A stretch of 64,000 bases of DNA from Cryptomeria japonica (taxonomy: Eukaryota; Streptophyta; Pinopsida; Cupressales; Cupressaceae): NCBI RefSeq assembly GCF_030272615.1, contig NC_081414.1:50621136-50685135 (forward strand), given 5' to 3'. This document shows, one piece after another, positions 10,588-21,560 of the stretch. The notes under the pieces were generated by a model. It saw only the letters and a list, made by a program, of their open reading frames with translations, was not told the DNA's origin and did not search any database. Every line of letters starts with the position of its first letter. Position 1 is the first letter of the stretch. Position numbers and translations under genes: made by a program.

Positions 10588-13124
10588 TCAGCGAGTAGAA
10601 GATAGGGGTAGAACCCCTAACTTACTTCTGAGATATTCAAAAGTGTCCCTTGGTAGTGGCTTGGTGAAGATATCTGCTATTTGTTCCTTTGTGCTAACAT
10701 ACTCCAACACCACTTTCTTCTCTTGAGCTTCTTCTCTAAGATAATGATATTTGATAGAGATGTGCTTTGTCTTAGAGTGCATAACAGAATTCTTCGAAAT
10801 GTTAATGGTACTAGTATTGTCACAGAATATAGTTACTAGCTCGGTAACTTTCTCATTTATACCTTCCAACAGTTGTTTGATCCATGCTATGTTGGTACAA
10901 TTCAATGCTGCAACAACGTATTTAGCTTTTGCTGTTGACTGCGAAACATATCCTTGTTTCTTGCTAAGCCAACTCACTAGTCTTTCTCCTAAAAAGAAAG
11001 CTCCTCCACTTGTGCTTTTTCTATTATCAATGTTGCCTGCCCAATCAGCATCAGTATAAACTTTTAAATCAAAATCATTTCCTTTTTGATATACTAAGCC
11101 ATAATATTTAGTGCCTTTCAAGTATCTAAAAATTCTTTTGATTGATGTCATGTGTGTTTTCTTAGGATCTGCAGAGAATCTTGCAACTATACCTACTACA
11201 TGTGCTATGTCTGGTCTGCTGTGAACAACATATTGTAGTTTTCCAATCATGGATTGGTAAAGTGTCTCATCAACAGATGTAGATTCATCATTCTTTGATG
11301 ATTTACAGTTGGTAGTCATAGGAGTACTTATTGGTTTTGAATCCTCCATTCCAAATTTCTTCAAGATTTCCTTTATGTACTTGGATTGAGTAATGAAAAT
11401 CTCATTTTTCATTTGTAGTATCTATAAACCTATAAAATACTTTATCTCACCGATTAATGACATCTCAAATTCTTTGCTCATTTCATTTCCAAAGTTCTTG
11501 CATAAAGAGTCATTTCCACAAAATATAATATCATCAACAATTATCGCTGAGATCAGTATTCCATTTTCATTATTCTTCATGTACATATTGCTATTCTCAC
11601 TTGTCCTTATAAAACCAATCTTAATCAAATAAGAGTGCAATCTTTCATACCATGCTCTAGGTGCTTATTTCAAACCATATAAAGCTTTGTTCAATTTACA
11701 TACCTGATCTTTATTATTGTCTTCAACAAATCCTTCAGGTTGTTCAATAAAAACTTCTTCTTCTAATATTCCATTCAGAAATGCAGATTTGACATCCATT
11801 TGATATACCTTGAAGTTTTTGAAAGCAACATAGGTTAGAAATGTTCTTACTCCTTCAAGTCTAGCAACAGATGCAAAAGTTTCACCATAATCAATTCCTT
11901 CTTCTTGAGCATAACCTTTGCAAACTAGTCGTGCTTTGTTTCAAATGATCTCTCCTTTTTCATTTAGCTTGTTTATGAAAATCCACTTTGTACCGATTAC
12001 ATTTTTGTCCTTCGGTCTTGGGATTAGTGTCCATGTGTCATTCTTCTTAATTTGATCAATCTCTTCTGTCATAGAATTTATCCAATCTTCACTGTTAAAT
12101 GCCTCTTTCACTATTCTCGATTCAAATTCAGATATCAAACATGTGTTCTGTCTCAGTTTGTTCCTTGTCATCACTGGATCATCCTTATCTCCTATAATCT
12201 AACTTGGTGCATGATGTCTTCTGACATACTTGGCTAATACAGGCTCTATATGATCTTCTTCATCACTCGGTAACTAGATATTCTCTTCATTTTCTTCAAC
12301 AGTTTTCTTGGTAAAACTGTCGGTTGAACATAGACAAATTTATCATAATCTTTTGGTTCTTTGGAGTTTCATTCATCATTTCTTTCTGCAAATTCATCAA
12401 TTTTCACATTTGCACTTTCTACTATTTTGTTAGATGATTTGATCAGACATTTAAATGCTTTGCTTTTAGAGGAATAACCTAGAAATGTTCCTTCTTCACT
12501 CTTCTAATTAAACTTGCCATTTCTATCATCTTTGTGAACATAGCATCTACTTCCAAAGATTTTAAAATAACTAACATTAGGTTTCTTATCATACCAGATT
12601 TCATATGGTGTCTTCAAAGTACCTTTCTTCAATTGTACTTGGTTCAGGTTGTAAACTATTGTGCTTATTGCTTCTCTCCAAAATGTTTGTGGCACTTTCT
12701 TTTCAATCATCAGTGTTCTAGCACAATCCACAATAGCTCTGTTTCTTCTCTCAACTATTCCATTCTGCTATGGAGTTCTCAATATAGAGACTTGTCTTTT
12801 AATACCATGATCATTGCAGAATAAGTTGAATTCATCAGATGTGAACTCTCCTCCTCTATCTGATCTAAGACATTTCAGTTGTCCTCCTGTTTCATTTTCA
12901 ACTCTTGCCTTGTACCATTTAAACATTTGAAAAGCTTCCGATTTATCTTTTAAAAACATTAATGACATCATCCTTGAATATTCATCCACAAATAATATGA
13001 AATATTTATCACCATAATAACTTTGAACTTTCATAGGACCACAAAGATCAGTGTGCACAAGATCTAAAATTCCCTTAGAAGTGTAAGACTTACTTGTAAA
13101 GCTTGATCTTGTCATCTTACCCAT
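10588..13124 (-). pseudogene. Copia-1 pol: integrase, reverse transcriptase, RNase H
   Basis: Pol copies the element RNA and inserts the DNA. The integrase core runs from about 13124 to 12504, with the first catalytic Asp in LVHTDLCGP, the second in FVDEYSR and the Glu near ERRNR. Reverse transcriptase runs from about 12174 to 11422, with [34 protein letters not shown] and the active-site box IVDDIIF near 11535. RNase H (11412-10588) is open, with VYTDADWAG, the SWLSKKQG box and the C-terminal ADIFTKPLPRDTFEYLR. Breaks: TAG at 12768, TAG at 12504, a stop near 12392, a frameshift near 12320, TAG near 12275, TGA near 11940, TAA near 11668 and TAG at 11422. Two of these, near 12275 and 11940, are shared with Copia-2. 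Confidence 0.9.
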
Positions 13125-13133
13125 CTGGCATCC

Positions 13134-14717
13134 TCAACACATAGCATTCTCAAGTTTTTCAAGACTTGGTAGACCTCTTACTCGGTGCTTCTTACTTATT
13201 TTGACCAGATTATCAAAATTTACATGACAAAACATTTTATGCCATAACCAGGTATCATCTATCTTTGCATACAGACAGTTGTTCCGAGTTGAGTCAAGGT
13301 GAAATGTATTACCTTTTGTTTGTTTCTCAGTAGCAGCTAACTTTCCATGCTTGTCATGAACTTTGACAATTCCTTTCTGAAATTCTATTTGGTAACCTCT
13401 TTTGTTTAGCTGTGCTACACTCAACAAATTGTATTGCAAACCTTCAACCCAATAAACATCATTGCATTTTGCATTGTCAAGAAGTGTTATAGATCCTTTA
13501 CCTCTTACTGGACATGGTGCATCATTACCAAATCTTACATAGCCTCTATCATAATCTTCTAACATAACAAACTTGTGTTTATCACCTATCATATGATGTG
13601 AGCATGCACTATCTATGATCCAAGAATCATTAGTATTTATGTGAGATATTAGGGATTTTTCTTCATACCTTTCTTCATCTAATCCATCTTTGATAGCCAC
13701 ATAAACTACTTCCTCTGTATCAGTTTCATCTGATTTATCATTGTTGGATTCCTCATCAGCTATTAAGCATGCCTTTCTATCTCTTCTTCTGAAGTCTCAG
13801 TGTCCTCCGTAATGATTATCTTTCTGTCTATCATCTCGATAATCTCTCTTTTCAGTAGAATCTTTGTCAGGACAGTTATAAGCCATATGTCCTATTTTAT
13901 CACAATTGAAACATTTCAAAGGTAGTTTTCCTTTATAGTTACCTTTGCCTCTCGGTAACCTTCTGGCTAATAGTGCTTCAAACTCTTCCTGCTTTCTGAT
14001 TTCCTCATACAGTTTGTGTACCTCTTCCATGTTCTTACAAAATCTTTCACTTGCTCCACTGTGATCTCCTTCAGAGTACTTATACTTTCTTTCATTGTAA
14101 TCATTAGATTCATCAAGATGAAAAGAACTAAATTCAGATTCAACTTTATTTACCAAAGATGCACTGTTATCAAAGTTACTTAACTCAAATGCATGTTGCT
14201 TACCAATAGTAGCATCTAAAGAAACTGCCATATTAGGCACAAACCTCAATTCATTGATTGCAGAGACTCGGATTGCATAAGCCAGTAGAAGGGTTCTTAA
14301 CAACTTACTTGTTACATCCTTTTCTTCAATAGTTCCACCTACTCCTTTGATTTGATTAACAATCTCCTTTAGTCTTGTACTGTACTTAGTTATGTTCTCA
14401 CCTTCATTCATCCTCATAGATTCAAGTTGTCCTCTTAGACTATCTACTTTTTCTCTTTGAACATGTTCATCTCCTCCATATACTGATATAAGCTTATCCC
14501 ACATTGCCTTTGCATATGTTATTTCAATCATTGTTTGAATATGTTCTTGCTTTGCCTTTATCTCTTCCATTGTCAATGGATAGGTGCTCGGTGTGATGAA
14601 ATCATTCTCCAAATAATATATAGCATATTCTCCAACTTCTAATAGATGCAACTTCATCCTTTTCTGCCATGTAGAGAAACTTGACTTGGTCAGCTTCAGT
14701 GCATCCCTCTTATACAT
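13134..14717 (-). pseudogene. Copia-1 gag and protease
   Basis: Gag forms the particle that packages element RNA; the protease cleaves the polyprotein. The first Met at 14717 opens MYKRDALKLTKSSFSTWQKR, a UBN2-type copia gag. It ends with a zinc knuckle [14 protein letters not shown] near 13900. A 15-codon stretch present in Copia-2 (between EITS and NDAKAM) is missing near 14520. A TGA at about 13797 separates gag from the protease. The protease active site near 13613 reads DSA instead of DSG, so it is probably inactive. The gag-pre-integrase part ([16 protein letters not shown]) follows, and a TGA near 13134 breaks the frame before the integrase. Confidence 0.9.
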
Positions 14718-14768
14718 CTTTGGATCTTTAACTCAAGTGCCTTTAAACTTTTCTTCTAGAGTGCAAGG

Positions 14769-14779
14769 CTTTGATACCA
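14769..14779 (-). other. Copia-1 primer-binding site
   Basis: The sense strand reads TGGTATCAAAG two bases after the 5' LTR. It differs by one base from TGGTATCAGAGC, the complement of the 3' end of plant initiator tRNA-Met, the usual copia primer. Confidence 0.85.
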
Positions 14780-14781
14780 AT

Positions 14782-16330
14782 TGATAGTTCTGGTACTAGA
14801 TGTAAGTACAGATCCAATAGCCAACAAGATGAGAGGGGGGGGGGGTGAATCATAAAAACTTAATCTTCCATAAAAACATCAGATTCAACCTCGGTAACAT
14901 ATATTTCAGTAATATAACCAAAACTGCTAAACATGCAAACTCAAAAGCATATAAACATCATAAACCTCATAACACTAGATTTAACGTGGAAACGCAAATA
15001 GGGAAAAACCACTGTGGGATTTTGGACCCACTAAGAAATATAATCTTCTAGAGTGTGCTCGATTAAAAGCAAATCCTGTTAAAGATTACAAACACATTGC
15101 TAGATGTGACCCGGTTAAGGGATTTCCCTCAGATCTGTTAGGATCTTCACCTTGTTAGAAGTGACCTTGTTAAAGGATTTCAAACACTCAATCAAAATGT
15201 CACCTTGCTAGAGGGTTTTACAAATAAGACTGTTAAGTCCACTCGGTTAAGAAATTTTCTGTCACTTTCACAAAATAACAGTAATAAAATTTATCTGCAA
15301 CTTCACATCTAAAATGCTAAAGTAGATTCTTATTTGTTCAATACAATCTAGACATAGAACTAATCTTGTCCATCTACTGGGCTTCTATACTTTGTTATTC
15401 AAACAGGTCTTCAAGCTTCTGTGCTTGGTAATCACTATGTAGCATCCCTGTGCATACACTTGCCCGCATACATTGTTTATCAATAGTTCCCTATTTATAA
15501 ACAATTAGCTAACCACTTAATCTCCTTGATCACATTTCCCATGATCAATCATAGCCATCAGATCTTCAAACTTGTCCAAGTTCAATGCATCTTTTGATCT
15601 GAAAATGTTTTACCCTGCCTAATGAACTTGCATACCTTTCTTGAAACTTGTGCTAGGGTATTCCGGTTCAATCTGAATTGTAGATCTTCATGCCGAATTT
15701 CCTTTGCCATAGATTCATTTAACAAACTTTTTTTACGACATACTAATAATTTAACAAGTTCCAGCTCATTAGCTTCCTTCACTAAATAACACATGTAACC
15801 ATTTAATGCATTCTATTATACCTCGGTTACAACTCGGTTATAACTCGATAAATACTAAACTTCACTCGGTAGACATTCTGCCTTCATTAACCGATAGCGA
15901 TAACCTTAGGGTTTATCGACTAGGTTCCTTAGGGTTTACCGACTAGGTTCTTTGCTTGGTAACATAGTATAGTATTAACCTTATAATTTACAACATATGT
16001 ATGATGTTAAAACAATCTAAACATCATGATCTCATCATTGTCTGACTCGGTAATAGTTGCCCATTAAATACCTTATTCATCCCCTTATTCATCATAATCT
16101 TTCCTGTGTCTTTTACAGACATCTTTATATTCTTCATATCTTACTTCTCAAGATATGGCAACATCATATTGAATTAGAAAATCAATTTCTTGACATCAAT
16201 GACAAAATAATAATATCAAGACAGTAAACATCTTTAATTAGTTATATCCATAATCATCAACAACCTTCTCAATATTCTTATTGAAATGCCAACAATCTTT
16301 CATTGTCTGTTATAATGCCAAATGCTAACA
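14782..16330 (-). repeat. Copia-1 5' LTR
   Basis: It starts TGTTAGCATT and ends ACTATCA in sense and carries the promoter of the element. A TATA-like TTATAAATAG lies at 15491-15500 on the minus strand. The CTCGGTNA cluster is at about 15822-15850. A 22-base phrase around TTAGGGTTTACCGACTAGG occurs in two tandem copies (about 15904-15950), the first with one change. Confidence 0.9.
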
Positions 16331-16998
16331 ATGACATTGGAATGCCGCCTGCTAATCTTGAAACACCACCTGCACATGAAGGTCCAGATGTGCATCCCAG
16401 TAGTGTAGGTATTCATTTGCTATTTAAATTTATTTATTTAGCTATTAATACAATTAAACATCTTAATTTGTAATTAGAGTAGTAATTAATGTAACCTTTT
16501 TTGTTAATATTTTAGAGCATGTAGTCGGTGGTGACCAAGTGGAGCATGATCTGGGTACAAGACATTAGGAACTTGATGTTCCCCACTCAGGTAAAGAGGA
16601 CCACTACTATTCCTTTAAACAAATATAATTGCAATTGGTGCTCAACATTAATGTAACCTTTAGTATTTCAACTCCAGATGATGTAGAGGGTGCTTAACAT
16701 GTTGATGTTGAGGCTAGACAAAATGATGTGGCCCCATCAGGTAAAGAGTGCAACAATTATGTTCTCTAAATTAATGAAATACTTGTAACAAATTTTTTTT
16801 TTTTTGAATTTAACCCATTTCTTTGTTATTGCAGAGGACCCCCCTTCGCTTCAGTGTCCTCGTCCTCAGTATAGGACTAGGCATACATCAATATCACAAG
16901 AAGTTGGCGAAACATCTGCAGAGGGGGGAAATGATGAAGAAACTGATGTTCCACTTAGTCTTTTCATAGCTTCAAAGAAAAAACAAAAAAAGAAATGA
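16331..16998 (+). pseudogene. 3' exons of the second CACTA gene
   Basis: Coding resumes immediately after Copia-1. Four exons (about 16331-16408, 16515-16590, 16676-16740 and 16834-16998) are separated by small introns with GT/AG borders. The first three end in similar phrases (DVHPSSV, DVPHSG, DVAPSG), which looks like small exon duplications. The last codes TDVPLSLFIASKKKQKKK and a TGA stop; the Lys-rich end could be a nuclear localisation signal. Stops near 16568 and 16696 break the middle exons. Confidence 0.5.
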
Positions 16999-17044
16999 TT
17001 GTAATCTAACTTATTTGACAATGACTAATTTTTATGTTTTTGAT

Positions 17045-17216
17045 TAAGAAAAAATAGGTTTTAAGGGACCCGAAACCTGCTTACAATACGAAAGATGAGC
17101 ATGAAAGAAACAAAACAAAACAACTGCAAAAGACCAGGACAAAAACGAGCAACTAGGACAAAATGACAGGAAGGAGCCAACAAGAAATTGGCATCCAAAA
17201 CCCAGCATTACATATC
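17045..17216 (-). other. LINE 3' UTR
   Basis: Non-coding, from the last ORF3 stop to the tail. The sense strand carries T-rich runs, then GGGTCCCTTAAAACC and an A-rich end. This is the part a LINE reverse transcriptase normally recognises to start copying. Confidence 0.6.
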
Positions 17217-17440
17217 AATTGAACACTTTTATAGACTCCTTAGCATTCTGGACCAATAGCATCATCGCTTTGGCCGGTTCCCTCAGATCATTGCTCTCAT
17301 GTTTCAGCTGGATGTCTTTCATTTTGGTCTCCATCTTAGTGGTGTTCTACCTTATCCTTCGCTTGGAAATTTGATGAGTGGAGCTGGAGGTCGGGTCATC
17401 TTCAATGATTACCAAGTTCTTGTCCTGATTTTCCTCTCTA
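17217..17440 (-). pseudogene. LINE ORF3, C-terminal part
   Basis: This continues ORF3 on the other side of Copia-2. The frame reads ENQDKNLVIIEDDPTSSS directly from the target-site duplication. A stop follows near 17345, then KMETKMKDIQLKHESNDLRE, and a TGA near 17217 ends it. The Lys/Glu pattern suggests the end of a coiled coil. With one copy of CTCTA removed, the frame runs on from the 24790-24990 part. Confidence 0.6.
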
Positions 17441-18577
17441 AGTGACCTTGTTAAAGGATTTCAAACACTCAATCAGAATGTCACCTTGCTAGAGGGTTTT
17501 ACAAATAAGACTGTTAAGTCCACTCGGTTAAGAGATTTTCTGTCACTTTCACAAAATAACAGTAATAAAAATCTATCTACAACTTCACATCTAAAATACT
17601 AAAGCAGATTCTTATTTGATCAATACAATCTAGACATAGAACTAATCTTGTCCATCTGCTGGGCTTCTATACTCTGTTATTCAAACATGTCTTCAAGCTT
17701 CTATGCTCGGTAATCACTATGTAGCATCCCTGTGCATACATTTTCCTGCATACATTGTTTATCAACAACTCCCTATTTATAAACAATTAGCTAAACGCTT
17801 AAGCTCTTTGATCACATTTCCCATGATCAATCATAGCCATCAAATCTTCAATCTTGTCTAGGTTCAATGTATCCTTCGATCTGAAAAATGTTTTACCCCG
17901 CCTAGGAACTTGCATACATTTCTTGGAACTTGTGCTAGGGTAATGCGATTCAATCTGCACTGTAGATCTTCATGCCAATTTTCCTTTGCCATAGATTCAT
18001 TAACAAACTTCATGCACGACATACCAATCATTTAATCAGTTCCAACTCATCAGCTTCCTTCATTAAATAACACATGTAACCATTTAATGTATTTTATTAC
18101 AGCTCGGTAACAACTCGATAAATTCTAAACTTCACTCGGTAGACATTCTGCCTTCATTAACTGATAGCAATAACCTTAGGGTTTACCGGCTAGGTTCTTT
18201 GCTCGACAACATAGTATAGTATTAACCTTACAATTTACAACATATGTATGATGTTAAAACAATCTAAACATCATGATCTCATCATTATCTGACTCAGTAA
18301 TAGTTGCCCATTGAATACCTTATTCATCCCCTTATTCATCATATTCTTTCTGTGTCTTTTACCGACATCTTTATACTCATCAAATCATACTTCTCAAGAT
18401 ATGGCAACATCATACTGAATTAGAAAATCAATTTCTTGACATCAATGACAAAATAATAATATTAAGACAATAAATCATCCTTAATCAATTATATCCATAA
18501 TCATCAACAACCTTCTCAATATTCTTATTAAAATGCCAACAATCTCCCATTGTCTGTTATAATGCCAAATGCTAACA
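17441..18577 (-). repeat. Copia-2 3' LTR, truncated
   Basis: It begins on the + strand at AGTGACCTTGTTAAAGG, a position about 385-400 bases inside the full LTR, and runs to the normal AATGCTAACA end. The missing part is the sense 3' end (U5 and probably some R). The TATA-like box at about 17773-17782 is kept. It has one copy of the TTAGGGTTTACCG phrase where other LTRs have two. Confidence 0.9.
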
Positions 18578-18591
18578 ATCTACCCCTTTGG
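18578..18591 (-). other. Copia-2 polypurine tract
   Basis: The sense strand reads CCAAAGGGGTAGAT next to the LTR, with one purine changed to T compared with Copia-1. Confidence 0.8.
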
Positions 18592-19007
18592 CATTGATGG
18601 CAAAACCAATTGATTTGACCTAATTGGTTCGGATTGCTGTGAGTTGTTTGTGAGATTCTGAAGTGCTCTCTTCCTATCATCAGAATTCTCCCCCATTAGT
18701 TAGACTTCTATTTTCTCCAGTCTTCTCCCTCTTTTTCTTCAATCTTCTTCAATCTTCTCCCCCTTTGACAACAATGCAAAAAAGTAAAGAACTAAAACAT
18801 AATTTCTTCTTGTATGAAGTGAATTCCTGCTGTAATGTGTCAACTAAGTCTCGGTCTGAGCATTTTGTCTTCAATTCCTGTTTCCTGTATTGTATTCTGT
18901 ACTATTTCCTACACACCTTTAGAAAACCTCCTAAAGTGTGTAAATCAACATCAACTCCTAAAAGATATTTTGTAGAGTCATCGAATTGATGCTTTCACCG
19001 AACTCGG

Positions 19008-21560
19008 TCAGTGAGTAGAAGATAGGGGTAGGACCCCTAACTTACTTCTGAGATACTCAAAAGTGTCCCTTGGTAGTGGCTTGGTGAAGATATCTGCTAT
19101 TTGTTCCTTTGTGCTAACATACTCCAACACCACTTTCTTCTCTTGAGCTTCTTCTCTAAGATAATGATATTTGATAGAGATGTGCTTTGTCTTAGAGTGC
19201 ATAACAGGATTCTTTGAAATGTTAATGACACTAGTATTGTCACAGAATATAGTTACTAGATCGGTAACTTTCTCATTTATACCTTCCAACAGTTGTTTGA
19301 TCCATGCTATGTTGGAACAATTCAATGTTGCAGCAACGTATTCAGCTTCTGCTGTTGACTGTGAAACACATCCTTGTTTCTTGCTAAGCCAACTCACTAG
19401 TCTTTCTCCTAAAAAGAAAGCTCCTCCACTTGTGCTTTTTCTGTCATCAATGTTGCCTGCCCAATCAGCATCAGTATAAACTTTTAAATAAAAATCATTT
19501 CTTTTCTAATATACTAAGCCATAATCCTCGGTGCCTTTTAAGTATCTAAAAATTCTTTTGATTGCTGTCATGTGTGTTTCCTTAGGATTTGCAGAGAATC
19601 TTGCAACTATACCTATTGCATGTGCTATGTCTGGTCTGCCGTGAACAACATATTGTAGCTTTCCAATCATGGATCGGTAAAGTGTCTCATCAACAGATGC
19701 AGATTCATCATTCTTTGATAGTTTACAGTTGGTAGTCATAGGAGTACTTATTGGTTTTGAATCCTCCATTCCAAATTTCTTCAAGATTTCCTTTATGTAC
19801 TTGGATTGAGTAATGAAAATCTCATTTTTCATTTGTAGTATCTGTAAACCTATAAAATACTTTATCTCACCGATTAATGACATCTCAAATTCTTTGCTCA
19901 TTTCATTTCCAAAGTTCTTGCATAAAGAGTCATTTCCACAAAATATAATATCATCAACAAATATGGCTGAGATCAATATTCCATTTTCATCATTCTTCAA
20001 GTACATATTGCTGTTCTCACTTGTCCTTCTAAAACCAATCTTAATCAAATAAGAGTGCAATCTTTCATACCATGCTCTAGGTGCTTGTTTCAGACCATAT
20101 AATGCTTTGTTCAATTTACATACCTGATCTTTACTCTTGTCTTCAACAAATCCTTCAGGTTGTTCAATAAAAACTTCTTCTAATATTCCATTCAGAAATG
20201 CAGATTTGACATCCATTTGATATACCTTGAAGTTTTTTAAAGCAACATAGGTTAGAAATGTTCTTACTCCTTCAAGTCTAGCAACAGATGCAAAAGTTTC
20301 ACCATAATCAATTCCTTCTTCTTGAGCATAACCTTTGCAAACTAGTCGTGCTTTGTTTCAAATGATCTCTCCTTTTTCATTTAGCTTATTTCTGAAAATC
20401 CACTTTGTACCGATTACATTTTTGTCCTTCGGTCTTGGGATTAGTGTCCATGTGTTATTCTTCTTGATTTGATCAATCTCTTCTGTCATAGCATTTATCC
20501 AATCTTCACTGTTAAATGCCTCTTTCACTATTCTCGATTCAAATTCAGATATCAAACATGTGTTCTGTCTCAGTTTGTTCCTTGTCATCACTGGATCATC
20601 CTTATCTCCTATAATCTGACTTTGTGCATGATGTCTTCTGACATACTTGGCTAATACAGGCTCTGTATGATCTTCTTCATCACTCAATAACTAGATATTC
20701 TCTTCATTTTCTTCAACAATTTTCTTGGTAAAACTTGTTGATTGAACATAGACAAATTCATCATAATCTTCTGGTTCTTTGGAGTTTCTTTCATCATTTC
20801 TTTCTGCAAATTCATCAATTTTCACATTTGCACTTTCTACTATTTTGTTAGATGATTTGATCAGACATTTAAATGCTTTGCTTCTAGACGAATAACCTAG
20901 AAATGTTCCTTCTTCACGCTTCTGATCAAACTTGCCATTTCTATCATCTTTGTGAACATAGCATCTACTTCCAAAGATTTTAAAATAACTAACATTAGGT
21001 TTCTTATCATACCAGATTTCATATGGTGTCTTCAAAGTACCTTTCTTCAATTGTACTCGGTTCAGAGTGTAAACTGCTGTGCTTATTGCTTCTCTCCAAA
21101 ATGTTTGTGGCACATTCTTTTCAATCATTAGGGTTTTGACACAATCCACAATAGATCTGTTTCTTCTCTCAGTGATTCCATTTTGCTGTGGAGTTCTTGG
21201 TGCAGAGACTTGTCTTTTAATACCATGATCATTGTAGAACAAGTTGAACTCATCAGATGTGAACTCTCCTCCTCTATCTGATCTAAGACATTTCAGTTGT
21301 CTTCCTGTTTCATTTTCAACTCTTGCCTTGTACCATTTAAACATTTGAAAAGCTTCTGATTTTTCTTTTAAAAACATTACCGACATCATCCTTGAATAGT
21401 CATCCACAAATAATATGAAATATTTATGACCATAATAACTTTGAACTTTCATAGGACCATAAAGATCAGTGTGCACAAGATCTAAAATTCCCTTAAAAGT
21501 GTAAGACTTACTTGTAAAGCTTGATCTTGTCATCTTACCCATCTGGCATCCTCGACACAT
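19008..21560 (-). pseudogene. Copia-2 pol: integrase, reverse transcriptase, RNase H
   Basis: This is the best-preserved integrase of the three copies (21560 to about 20900): CRGCQMGK, LVHTDLYGP, FVDDYSR, SDRGGEF and TPQQNGITERRNR are all in one frame. A TAG near 20691 and a TGA near 20355 follow, both also present in Copia-1. From 20352 to 19008 the reverse transcriptase (active-site box FVDDIIF; one Glu missing in ILEEVFIEQ) and RNase H (VYTDADWAG, CVSQSTAEAEY, ADIFTKPL) are open except for a TAG near 19506. Length and domain order match a normal copia pol. Confidence 0.9.

Larger units (their letters stand above)
8595..16330 (-). mobile_element. Copia-1: Ty1/copia LTR retrotransposon
   Basis: Two LTRs of about 1550 bp (8595-10149 and 14782-16330) flank a minus-strand gag-pol pseudogene. 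The primer-binding site lies next to the right LTR and the polypurine tract next to the left one, which fixes the orientation. The LTRs differ by about 0-4 bases per 60 in the lines I compared, so this is not a recent insertion. It sits in an intron of the second CACTA gene. No clean 5-bp target duplication is seen: TGCAT on the left, ATGAC on the right. Confidence 0.92.
1..17041 (+). mobile_element. CACTA (En/Spm-like) DNA transposon, 5' end outside the window
   Basis: The segment carries the two gene types typical of plant CACTA elements in the same orientation: a TNP2-type transposase (106-4392) and a second gene with a Transposase_24-type domain (7571-8460) that resumes after the Copia-1 insertion (16331-16998). 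The 5' terminal inverted repeat is not in the window. The 3' end cannot be fixed because the LINE interrupts the sequence about 40 bases after the last stop codon; part of 32200-32600 may be its continuation. TAGTG motifs occur near 32215 and 32425, but neither is a convincing terminus. Confidence 0.8.
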
